Shown here one piece after another: positions 7,559 through 15,269 of a stretch of 19,614 nt of DNA. Positions within the stretch are counted from its first letter, which is position 1; each line of letters begins with the position of its first letter. Origin of the DNA: an uncultured Prevotella sp. Lineage in GTDB: Bacteria; Bacteroidota; Bacteroidia; Bacteroidales; Bacteroidaceae. The position numbers were made by a program, and so were the translations under genes. The notes beneath the pieces were generated by a model, which was given only the letters and a program-made list of their open reading frames with translations, ran no database searches and was not told where the DNA came from. The DNA is taken from assembly GCA_900314365.1 (NCBI GenBank), contig OMVH01000121.1:1-19614 (forward strand), read 5' to 3'.

Positions 7559-10500
7559 ATGAGGAAATTCAACTTTTTTGTGCTTTTGGTTCTCATCTTT
7601 ATGGGCTTATCACCATCCACCGTCCGCGCTGAGATGGTAAGCCCCTATAAGATGGACTTCAACAAAAGTATCTCTACGGCCTCACACGATTTCAAGGTGG
7701 CTTCAGGCTGGGGACACAAAGTGGACTCCTACTATGACGACGAGGAGTATGAGACGTATTATCCCTCTTACACCTACAGCAGTACAGCGGGAATCGGCAA
7801 TTCCGGCGCTCTGCTCATTGGCGACCAGGAAAGTCTTGGCAGTGGTTGGAGTAGCGGCAGCTCAGTCGACCTTTTGGTCACGCCTCAAGTTACGGGTAAT
7901 GTCTCCGTGTATGTGAAGAAAGCCAAGAACGCGGGCAAGATAGAGTTCTACACGGTAACAAAGTCGGGCTCCAGCTATAGGACGAGTGGAAAGTTGAGTG
8001 TCACGCTCCCCACTCTTTCTACCGACGACTATGTGAAAGTATCGCTTCCTGCTCAGAAAGATACTTATGTGGGTATCTGGGGCAGCAATGTCTACATTGA
8101 TGATTTTGAGGCCGACAGTGCCACTGTGGAGCTTTCCAAGGCTCTCGCCATCAAGAAAGTCACCTACGTAGCTGTAAACAGTGCGTCGTCGGGCACCGAG
8201 GATGTCGGAGCCGACGGTAAGTTCAACGTGAAGTTCAAAGTTACCCTGCAGAACACAGGTGATGTGGACCTCAATCCAGGCGATGAAAACTACTCGCTGA
8301 GCATCATCAACTACGATAAGAAGGTGCTCGCTACCCAGCCCATTACAGAGGCTTTGAAGGCCGGTGCTACTCTCACCGATGTCGAGATTGCCACGAAGCT
8401 TGCCTATGCAACCTATTCGAAGCGCGACCGTTTCGACGTGAAGGAGAACATCAGCAACACCTCTTCTTACGGCACCTGGCTGGAACCAGTTCCCTATGCA
8501 CCAGTAATTCATCTTCGCGACAGCAACAGCACCAGCCTCGACTCTACAAGCACGCAGGACTTCGGCCGCATCAAGACCTCTGTGACGCGTAAGTTTAAGC
8601 TTGAAAACGAAGGGGCTGCTCCACTTGTCATCACAAAGGCAGAAGTGCCCGAGGGCTTTGCTACGAGCCTTACACCGCAGACCATTGCCGCTCATCAGTC
8701 GACGGAATTCACCATCACGGCAGAAACAAATATCTACGGCATCCATGCTGGCAACCTCGTCATCACTGCCGACAGCATCAGTCCCTATCGGCTGCCGCTA
8801 ACAGCCACCGTGCTCGATCCGTCGAAGCTCTTCGTCGACTTCGAGGACGGCAAGTGGCCCGTAGGCTTCATCGCAGGCGAGAATTGGAAAGTGGTACAGC
8901 GTGACTACTCAAGTTCCGACAATGTCTACATGGCTATGAGTGAAAACGTTGACGACACCAAACTTATAACTCCGCTGCTCGAAGTGGCCAAGGGGGAGAA
9001 GATGAGCTTTGATGTAGCCAAGGCCAGCACTTACTCCACCGACAGCCATATGAACGTCTACTACTCCACCGACCGCAAGAACTGGAAGCTTGCGAAAGCC
9101 ATTCCCAATGCCGATCTTGTTAAGGAGCGCGCTGTGTCGTCAACCTACTATTACGGTAAGCTGAAGAACTTCGTCCTTGACAGCATCCCCGCAGGAAAGG
9201 TCTATCTCGCTTTTGAAGCTGGCTATGCCGGTGTCGACAACATCTATGGTTTCAAACTTGCTGACGTGGAACATGATGTGTTCTTCTCTAAGACTGTTGT
9301 TCCCACTACAGGTATGGTCAACCATAAGAGTGATGTGAAGGTGTCCCTGCAGAACCTTGCACCGTCCAAGGAGGAAGCAGGAGCCTACACGCTGCGTCTT
9401 ATGGTCGACGGCAAGCAGGTGGCTGCCACTACCGGTGATAGTATTGCACCAATGGCTTCAGCCGATTTCACCTTGTCGTTCATTCCCCATGAAGCAGGTG
9501 ATTTCAAACTGTATGTGGAATACCAGAACGGCGACTACACCGTCCGCACTGCCGACGACAGCATATCCGTGGCTGCCGAGACTGCCTCCAACGATGTTAA
9601 GGTGGGCAAAGTCACTGGTACATCTTCCAATTATGCTACTCCTATCACGGGCTACGACCGTCACAGTCTCTCTGATGTTATCTTCACTTCCAAGGTGCTT
9701 CAGGCAGCCGGTCTCAAGAAGGGCGATAAGATTGTGCGTGTCAGCTTCAAGGGACGCAACACGGATGGTGCTGTGAAGACAGTTTTGAAAGGCTGGCTGG
9801 GCAATAGCAAAGAGGCTGCCTATCCCAATGGCTACAAATGCGCCGAGCCTGCCGAAGGCACTCTCAAGCAAATTGTCAACGACACTGTGACCATCGACAT
9901 GAAGGGCTCTCTCAACCAGACCGAGCCTCTTGTGAGCATCGATATTCCCGATGGCTTTGTCTATGATGGAACCAATATCCGTATGGTCTTCCGTTCCGAT
10001 TTGACGACCCCCTACAAGCGTACCTACTTCGAATACTCCGATGATGATCTCAACGGCTACTCCATAGCTCGTGATGCCTCTATTGACTGGGAGGATGCTT
10101 CTTCGACCTCGCACATGCCGGTGCCCTACTTCACGGTTGAGCGCACGGCTCCGGTCCTTGCAGGTACTGTCACCGACCAAGCCACTGGCCGCCCCGTGGC
10201 CAATGCTCTCGTCACGGCATACCAGGGTACCGATGCTGAGCCTACCGTCATCTACAAGGACACTACTGATGCGAAGGGACACTACAGCATGACCATCTAT
10301 CAGGCTGATTCCACCTACACGCTGAAAGTAGCAGCCGAAGATTACGACACGCTCACGGTAGCTAACGTCCAGATAGGCGATTCGCTCACCAAGGACATTC
10401 AGCTCAAGGCTGTGCCCATTAGGGTCACTGTTGGAGCCGACGGATGGACTACCTTCAGCTCTAAGCGCGCCGTCGACTTTACGAAGACCGAAGGTGTGAA

Positions 10501-10987
10501 AGCCTATTACGTGACGGAGTATGCTGACAACAAGGCAACCCTCGTTGAGGTCAGCAATGTACCGCCCTGTACGGGAGTTGTCGTCAAAGCTGAAGCTGGC
10601 ACCTATGAGTTGCAGCAGAGTCTTGACTCCGTCTACATAACGTTGAGCAACTTCCTGGTAGCTACTCCCGATTCTGACGTCACGGTTCAGGACGACGACT
10701 TTGGCTCCGTCTACACTCTGACCTCTCAAGAAAGCGTTCCTGGGTTCCTAAAGGCTGCAGTCGGCACAACGGTAGCAAAGGGACAGGCTTATTTGAAAGT
10801 GGATGCTTCCGTTAAGGCCAATGACTTTATACCTCTCTTGTTGACAACGACCGGCATTGATAACGCTACGACTGCCAAGAGTGGCCTTGACTTGTCAAAG
10901 CCCTTCTACAATGTCAGCGGTCAGCGCGTGTCGCCCAGTTACCGGGGTATCGTTATCCAGAATGGAAAGAAGTTCATTAAGAAGTAG
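7559..10987 (+). CDS. Secreted multi-domain adhesin-like protein with carboxypeptidase-regulatory-like domain and short Prevotella-type C-terminal tail
   Basis: 1142 aa with a signal peptide ~1-24 (hydrophobic core, ending VRA). By eye the order is: divergent cleaved-adhesin domain ~27-186 (ending VYIDDFEAD); Ig/CARDB-like ~196-310; choice-of-anchor D/ASH-like ~312-418; second cleaved-adhesin-like ~423-572; CARDB-like ~575-672; a further beta-rich jelly-roll-like module ~680-860; carboxypeptidase-regulatory-like domain ~865-950 (GTVTDQATGRPVANALV); a beta-rich module ~953-1095 of a kind I recall from Prevotella surface proteins (VGADGWTTFSSKRAVDF); and a short tail ~1098-1142 (FYNVSGQRV...IVIQNGKKFIKK). 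No catalytic residues are recognised, so a binding or structural surface role is inferred. It is third in the series, 69 bp after gene 2, and ends 24 bp before a strong terminator. The GTG-free ATG start is supported by the signal peptide. Confidence 0.86.
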   Translation: MRKFNFFVLLVLIFMGLSPSTVRAEMVSPYKMDFNKSISTASHDFKVASGWGHKVDSYYDDEEYETYYPSYTYSSTAGIGNSGALLIGDQESLGSGWSSGSSVDLLVTPQVTGNVSVYVKKAKNAGKIEFYTVTKSGSSYRTSGKLSVTLPTLSTDDYVKVSLPAQKDTYVGIWGSNVYIDDFEADSATVELSKALAIKKVTYVAVNSASSGTEDVGADGKFNVKFKVTLQNTGDVDLNPGDENYSLSIINYDKKVLATQPITEALKAGATLTDVEIATKLAYATYSKRDRFDVKENISNTSSYGTWLEPVPYAPVIHLRDSNSTSLDSTSTQDFGRIKTSVTRKFKLENEGAAPLVITKAEVPEGFATSLTPQTIAAHQSTEFTITAETNIYGIHAGNLVITADSISPYRLPLTATVLDPSKLFVDFEDGKWPVGFIAGENWKVVQRDYSSSDNVYMAMSENVDDTKLITPLLEVAKGEKMSFDVAKASTYSTDSHMNVYYSTDRKNWKLAKAIPNADLVKERAVSSTYYYGKLKNFVLDSIPAGKVYLAFEAGYAGVDNIYGFKLADVEHDVFFSKTVVPTTGMVNHKSDVKVSLQNLAPSKEEAGAYTLRLMVDGKQVAATTGDSIAPMASADFTLSFIPHEAGDFKLYVEYQNGDYTVRTADDSISVAAETASNDVKVGKVTGTSSNYATPITGYDRHSLSDVIFTSKVLQAAGLKKGDKIVRVSFKGRNTDGAVKTVLKGWLGNSKEAAYPNGYKCAEPAEGTLKQIVNDTVTIDMKGSLNQTEPLVSIDIPDGFVYDGTNIRMVFRSDLTTPYKRTYFEYSDDDLNGYSIARDASIDWEDASSTSHMPVPYFTVERTAPVLAGTVTDQATGRPVANALVTAYQGTDAEPTVIYKDTTDAKGHYSMTIYQADSTYTLKVAAEDYDTLTVANVQIGDSLTKDIQLKAVPIRVTVGADGWTTFSSKRAVDFTKTEGVKAYYVTEYADNKATLVEVSNVPPCTGVVVKAEAGTYELQQSLDSVYITLSNFLVATPDSDVTVQDDDFGSVYTLTSQESVPGFLKAAVGTTVAKGQAYLKVDASVKANDFIPLLLTTTGIDNATTAKSGLDLSKPFYNVSGQRVSPSYRGIVIQNGKKFIKK

Positions 10988-11011
10988 TCCCCTTGGTTAC
11001 TTCCCCTTTTC

Positions 11012-11043
11012 AACAGGCTGCCTCTAACGGCAGCCTGTTTTTA
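11012..11043 (+). terminator. Intrinsic terminator after the three-gene adhesin unit
   Basis: A perfect 11-bp GC-rich stem: 11012-11022 (AACAGGCTGCC) pairs with 11029-11039 (GGCAGCCTGTT) around the loop TCTAAC, followed at once by a T-tract. This is a textbook rho-independent terminator 24 bp after the stop codon at 10987. It marks the likely end of the transcript for the genes at 374-10987. Confidence 0.92.
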
Positions 11044-11122
11044 TAGGTGAGGTTTTTTTTGGCTTCGCCATTATTCCGTGAAAATAGCCTCTCCTGATAG
11101 CCAGTGCTTTATGATGTTATTT

Positions 11123-11205
11123 GGGGATAACGCATTTGCAAAGTCAGCTTCGGCTGAACTTTGCGAAATGTTGCTTGCTTTATCGTCAATGCGGGTGTAT
11201 TCCCC
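11123..11205. repeat. Nested imperfect inverted repeat with a TTCG-capped inner hairpin
   Basis: The inner arms 11133-11148 (CATTTGCAAAGTCAGC) and 11153-11170 (GCTGAACTTTGCGAAATG) pair over 16 positions with two single-base bulges, capped by TTCG. Outside this, GGGGA (11123-11127) is complementary to TCCCC (11201-11205), and CGCATT (11131-11136) to AATGCG (11188-11193). The CATT bases belong to both possible pairings, so the two folds compete. Its identity is unknown: a structured RNA, or a short miniature-element remnant. Confidence 0.6.
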
Positions 11206-11218
11206 CTCTATCTGATTG

Positions 11219-11236
11219 AGGCCGGCTTTCCGGCCT
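11219..11236. repeat. Short perfect GC-rich hairpin
   Basis: AGGCCGG at 11219-11225 and CCGGCCT at 11230-11236 form a perfect 7-bp stem with a CTTT loop. No T-tract follows. It lies 13 bp after the larger nested inverted repeat and may belong to the same element. Confidence 0.5.
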
Positions 11237-11430
11237 GTCATTGGTTACCGACAGTTGAATGTGGGGGATATTATTTATATGTCCCTGCCGAGTCGGAGTG
11301 GAAATAATAGACCTGCTTGCTCTCAGAATAGGTATAATATTGTCGCAGAAACGTTACAATATCCGTTCATCAATATCTTCGAAAGAGAGCGAAACAGAGT
11401 ACGCTTTGCCCCTTTTCGGAGTGTTCTTCG

Positions 11431-11496
11431 CTCGAGATAGGACTACGAGCGCCTCGTGATCGGACTTCGAGCGCCTCGAGATCGGACTTTCATCGT
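11431..11496. repeat. Three-copy 22-bp tandem repeat
   Basis: Units start at 11431, 11453 and 11475 with the pattern CTCGAGATCGGACTTCGAGC plus two bases. Units 1 and 2 differ at three positions; unit 3 matches unit 2 except for one base over its first 15 bases and then diverges. The units contain CGAG/CTCG inverted half-sites. The repeat lies between genes, and any coding role is doubtful. Confidence 0.75.
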
Positions 11497-11857
11497 CTAA
11501 AAGTATAGGTTTTGCCGGGCTAAAATCGCCCTTTTGGAGGCTAAAAACATAGAAATGGGCGACCCCCACAAATATCATTATCGTGTAAAGTATTGAATAG
11601 CAATAGTTTGCGATTTTACTTAAAAATAACGATTTTCGGAGCTAAATCTGAATTTCTGCCGAGTATTGCCATTTTTTGAGAAAAATCCGGCCTTCATTTC
11701 TTATAATTTTTCATTTTGAACAAGTCTTTGTCAGCCTGCATGCGGTGTGTAAATAGCAAGATTTTCTAAGAAGTGGTCAGGGTGCTGTGAAGGCAAAAAC
11801 TCCGGTCGGATTAAATGAAAGAGCCGTATATGTATGTTGTAAATTTTAAGTAAAAAG

Positions 11858-11889
11858 CTTGCGCTTCTTGCAAATAAGCAGTATCTTTG
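11858..11889 (+). promoter_or_regulatory. Predicted Bacteroidota promoter of the fourth adhesin gene
   Basis: CTTG at 11858-11861, a 20-nt spacer, then TATCTTTG at 11882-11889 fits the Bacteroidota housekeeping pattern (TTTG, 19-21 nt, TAnnTTTG) with one mismatch in the -33 half. Transcription would start near 11895, giving a long leader of about 140 nt that contains a 12-codon ORF and a hairpin. Confidence 0.62.
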
Positions 11890-11937
11890 CGTTGTATTAG
11901 CAGTATTGTTATTAATCTCTTAATCAGAACATCGCTT

Positions 11938-11976
11938 ATGAAAAAACTTTTACCCATTAATAATGGTAATCAGTAG
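11938..11976 (+). CDS. Possible 12-residue leader ORF containing a hairpin
   Basis: ATG at 11938 opens a frame encoding MKKLLPINNGNQ, ending at TAG 11974-11976, about 45 nt after the predicted transcription start and 61 nt before the fourth adhesin gene. TTACCCAT (11950-11957) pairs with ATGGTAA (11963-11969) with one bulged C, so a hairpin lies inside the ORF and a translating ribosome would melt it. The peptide has a Lys-Lys start but is too short to be a signal peptide. It may be a regulatory upstream ORF or simply chance; no Shine-Dalgarno is evident. Confidence 0.3.
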   Translation: MKKLLPINNGNQ

Positions 11977-12037
11977 AACAAGTTTGTCTTAACGCTAGAA
12001 CTATTTAATCATTTTAATACACATCAATCATGCCATT

Positions 12038-15000
12038 ATGACACGTCCCAACAATCACATTCTTTTTGTGCTTGTCCTGCTACTCTCGGTTCTTCCGTCA
12101 GCAGTTGAAGGACAGCACCAGTTGCCTTTCTTGCAGAGCAAGAAGGCTGTCCAAACCTCCCCTGCCAAGAAGGCAGGAGCTAATGTAGCGAGTAAGACAG
12201 CCTATGCGTGGTTAACCCGCGACCGAGGTGATTTGCCTCTCGGCTTAGTCTCTTTCGATATCAGCAAGCCGCAAAAGCTCAAGTCCTTATTTCCCCTAGC
12301 CGACAAAGCATTTGCCGGCACCTATGGGCGGGGTAAATACTACTTCTATCGTTTTCAGGACGACAAGGCCAACCAAACCATGAAGCCGCTTGCACTCTCT
12401 TGTCTCGACCTCAACACGGGTGCCATTACCGATGTTGCCGACTGGAGCAACGCTGACTTTGTGTGCAATGATATGGCTTACGACTACAGCTCAGACTGTA
12501 TCTATGCGATGTGCCGCAGAATATACACCGACGAAGATTTGAATTTCAGTATAGAGTATTCATCTTTGCTTAAGGTTGACCCTAAGACCGGCAAATACAC
12601 GGTGGCAAAGGATTTCCTGACTGATTATTCAGGACTCTCCAATCCCGTCTATCTGACGCTGGCTTGCGATCTGCAGGGCAATCTGTACTCCATCAATATT
12701 GCAGGCCAACTTGTGAAGTTCGATAAGGAAAAGAACTTCAGTCAGAAAATCATAGGCAGTACCGGTATGTCACCCGGAAAGTACCTGCAGTGCATGGACT
12801 TTGACCACGAAACAGAGAAACTATATTGGGCCGCTGACTATAAGAATAAGGTGAGCAATTTTTGCCTCGTGGATACAAAGACGGGACATGCCACCGAAAT
12901 AGGAGCCTTGGGTACTGACAGCAGGATTGCAGGACTTTACATCCCGTTCGATCTTCCGGCCGACGGGGCTCCGGGCTCGGCCGTTGATTTCACTGTCAAT
13001 CCGGCTGCCAAAGGGGAACTTTCCGCTTCATTGTCGTGGACCAATCCTTCACAAACCTTCGGTAACAATGCGCTCACGTCGCTCACAAAGGTGGAAGTAA
13101 AGAGGGCAGGAAAGGTCATAAAGGAATTCACTTCTCCAAAACCGGGAGAGAAGATGACATTCAATGATACATCGGTGCCAGCCAGCGGGCTTTATGAATA
13201 TAGTGTTGTGGCAACCAATGCCGCTGGTGTAGGTAAGTCAACTGCACTGGAGGCATGGGTAGGACGCGATGTCCCCTCGGCAGTAACGAAGCTCGGTATT
13301 GAAACCCTTGCCGACGGGGCAGCCCACATGACGTGGAATGCGCCTACACAAGGTGCTCACCAGGGATGGCTCGACAGCTCTACCTTATGCTACAAGGTTA
13401 CTCGTATGCCCGATGAAACAGTGCTGGCCTCCAATCTTGACGCGCTCGAATATACCGACGCGTCTATTGACACACTGGGCAGCTACTACTATGTGGTGCA
13501 GGCAATGAATGCTGATGGCGACGGCGATGAAGCCCGCACTGCTGACATCTATGCCGGAGCAAGAGCCAACTTGCCCTATCGTTGTGACTTTGAGTCGAAG
13601 GCTGTGTTTGCCTCGTGGTTCGTTGTCGACAACAATAATGACGGTTCCACATGGACTCAGAATACCGTAACCATAAAAGGTCAAGCTCAGGGCTATGCCA
13701 TGTATCGTTACAACAATAATAATGCGGGTGACGATTATCTCATATCGCCGACCTTTACTTTTAAGAAAGGACATACCTACACATTGGAGTTCGACTATCG
13801 GGGAGCTAACAATAATTATTTGGAATCGTTCGACGTCACTATGGGACAAGGACGAACAGTGGAGGCACAAAGTAAGAAGCTCTCCAGCTTCACCACTAAT
13901 ACGAATGAGTTGGCCCATGCAACCCTGCAAATACCGGCTCCCGACAGTGATGGCGACTACAACATCGCCTTCCATGCTACATCGCCGAAGGCAGCCTATA
14001 ATCTTTATGTCACCCATGTCGTGTTGCGCGACAATGGTGGTGCGACGCCCTCTGAGCTCCCGGCTCCGCAAGGACTTATGGCCGATGTGGATGCAGCAAC
14101 CGGAGTGGTGACACTGAAATGGAATGACGGAGGCAAAGGCAATTCCGCTGATATCGTGGAGGATTTCGAGTCGTATGAAGGCTACCAAATCAATCCCTCG
14201 GGTAAATATGCCTGGAGCTACATCGACGGTGATGGGGCTATCCCCTTCTTTACCTTTGAAGACGGTCTGACGAATGTCGCCCTGAAACAACCTTGTGCAG
14301 CTATCATCATGGATACGTTGCTGTGCCAGGGCTCACTCGTCGCTAAGGACGACCCACCTTACGCAGGAAACAAATACCTGATGTTCCGCAGTAACTCTGC
14401 TACTGTGGATGGTAGCAAGCCCGTTCCGGCTGCAGATGACTGGTTCATCTCTCCCAAATTGGACTACGGCAAGAACTTCACTTTCAGTTTCTTTGCCAAG
14501 AGCGATCCGGATTCTTATGAGAACGACCCGGATTGGAAATTCGACGAGGAACAGATAAGGGTAGGATACTCAACCACTGGCAGGGACAGCACTGACTTCA
14601 TTTGGTTAACTGACAAGAATGAAGTGGTCAAGAGTGCTTGGAGGCAACATTCCTATTCTCTGCCTGCTGAGGCGCAATACGTTTGCATTCATTACTGCAC
14701 ACCCTCTAAGGGCTACCTGATGTGTCTTGACAACGTATTCATTGGAACTGGAGATAATAAGATTCCAAGTGCGGCTGTGGCTGGATTCAAGCATTATAAT
14801 GTCTATCTGGATGAAACACTGGTGGGCAGCACTATGGCCAACAGTTATAAGCTGGTTAAGTTATCCAAAGGTCAGCATACTGCTAAGGTAACGGCTGTCT
14901 ACGAAGAGGGTGAATCGGAACCGGCTGTAGTTAGTTTCGGTGTGGAGACAAGTATCAGTAACACACAGAGTCCCAGGATAAGCATCTATCCAAATCCTGC

Positions 15001-15190
15001 GAGCTCCGTAGTAAACTTTGGACAAAAGGTGGATAAGGCCCAGCTTTATGAAGCTGGTTCTGGACGCGAGGTCAGCTGTGTTAGACAGGCCGAATGTTTG
15101 GATGTCAGCTCGTTACCCTCCGGACTCTACATAGTGCGCATCAATCGCGAAGGACAGACTTATGTGAATAAATTGATTATCGAGCGATAG
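12038..15190 (+). CDS. T9SS-type secreted protein with beta-propeller-like N-terminus, FnIII and cleaved-adhesin modules
   Basis: 1050 aa. Residues 1-26 form a signal peptide (NHILFVLVLLLSVLPSAVEG). Residues ~55-305 show repeated blade-like strands (for example SCLDLNTGAITDV, SLLKVDPKTGKYTV, NLYSINIAGQLVKFD), suggesting a quinoprotein- or YVTN-like beta-propeller. FnIII domains follow at ~310-408 and ~410-508, then cleaved-adhesin at ~510-665, a short FnIII-like strand set ~672-700, a second cleaved-adhesin at ~706-902 (ending MCLDNVFIG), a gingipain-type FnIII at ~916-968, and a full type A T9SS tail at ~975-1050 (ISIYPNPASSVVNF ... GLYIVRI ... YVNKLIIE). This predicts export by the Por machinery and surface anchoring or release. 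It has its own promoter and a shared bidirectional terminator. A 4-codon ATG-CCA-TTA-TGA overlaps the start. Ligand unknown. Confidence 0.88.
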   Translation: MTRPNNHILFVLVLLLSVLPSAVEGQHQLPFLQSKKAVQTSPAKKAGANVASKTAYAWLTRDRGDLPLGLVSFDISKPQKLKSLFPLADKAFAGTYGRGKYYFYRFQDDKANQTMKPLALSCLDLNTGAITDVADWSNADFVCNDMAYDYSSDCIYAMCRRIYTDEDLNFSIEYSSLLKVDPKTGKYTVAKDFLTDYSGLSNPVYLTLACDLQGNLYSINIAGQLVKFDKEKNFSQKIIGSTGMSPGKYLQCMDFDHETEKLYWAADYKNKVSNFCLVDTKTGHATEIGALGTDSRIAGLYIPFDLPADGAPGSAVDFTVNPAAKGELSASLSWTNPSQTFGNNALTSLTKVEVKRAGKVIKEFTSPKPGEKMTFNDTSVPASGLYEYSVVATNAAGVGKSTALEAWVGRDVPSAVTKLGIETLADGAAHMTWNAPTQGAHQGWLDSSTLCYKVTRMPDETVLASNLDALEYTDASIDTLGSYYYVVQAMNADGDGDEARTADIYAGARANLPYRCDFESKAVFASWFVVDNNNDGSTWTQNTVTIKGQAQGYAMYRYNNNNAGDDYLISPTFTFKKGHTYTLEFDYRGANNNYLESFDVTMGQGRTVEAQSKKLSSFTTNTNELAHATLQIPAPDSDGDYNIAFHATSPKAAYNLYVTHVVLRDNGGATPSELPAPQGLMADVDAATGVVTLKWNDGGKGNSADIVEDFESYEGYQINPSGKYAWSYIDGDGAIPFFTFEDGLTNVALKQPCAAIIMDTLLCQGSLVAKDDPPYAGNKYLMFRSNSATVDGSKPVPAADDWFISPKLDYGKNFTFSFFAKSDPDSYENDPDWKFDEEQIRVGYSTTGRDSTDFIWLTDKNEVVKSAWRQHSYSLPAEAQYVCIHYCTPSKGYLMCLDNVFIGTGDNKIPSAAVAGFKHYNVYLDETLVGSTMANSYKLVKLSKGQHTAKVTAVYEEGESEPAVVSFGVETSISNTQSPRISIYPNPASSVVNFGQKVDKAQLYEAGSGREVSCVRQAECLDVSSLPSGLYIVRINREGQTYVNKLIIER

Positions 15191-15210
15191 AAAGTTTGTA
15201 TAACAAACAA

Positions 15211-15249
15211 AGAGAGCAGTGATGCCTAATGACGGGCTCACTGCTCTCT
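15211..15249. terminator. Bidirectional intrinsic terminator between convergent genes
   Basis: AGAGAGCAGTGA (15211-15222) and TCACTGCTCTCT (15238-15249) form a perfect 12-bp stem with a 15-nt loop. On the plus strand it is followed by TCTT; on the minus strand by TTGTTTGTTATAC. It sits between the stop of the fourth adhesin gene (15190) and the stop of the convergent GH31 gene (15270), so it can serve both. Confidence 0.88.
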
Positions 15250-15269
15250 TCTTAGTAGGGGAAAGGGCC

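Larger units (their letters stand above)
10988..12037. other. 1-kb non-coding region with repeats and a promoter
   Basis: Beyond the terminator at 11012-11043, this stretch holds a nested inverted repeat (11123-11205), a perfect hairpin (11219-11236), a 22-bp tandem repeat (11431-11496), a promoter (11858-11889) and a 12-codon leader ORF (11938-11976). Open frames of 66-74 codons at 11216-11578 on both strands have no signal peptide, no recognisable domain and odd composition; they overlap one another and the repeats, so I do not call them genes. The A/T-rich stretch 11560-11840 shows nothing I can name. Confidence 0.6.

Noticed and set aside
9458..10729. 423-codon open frame on the minus strand opposite adhesin gene 3
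   Set aside because: Same reasons: it runs opposite continuous beta-sandwich modules with a signal peptide and tail, and has no recognisable domain.
11431..11496. Possible CRISPR array
   Set aside because: The three 22-bp units are directly adjacent with no spacers, and no cas genes are present.
11354..11578. 74-codon minus-strand frame in the non-coding kilobase
   Set aside because: It crosses the 22-bp tandem repeat, overlaps plus-strand frames of the same size and shows no domain; possibly a decayed remnant but not a supportable gene.
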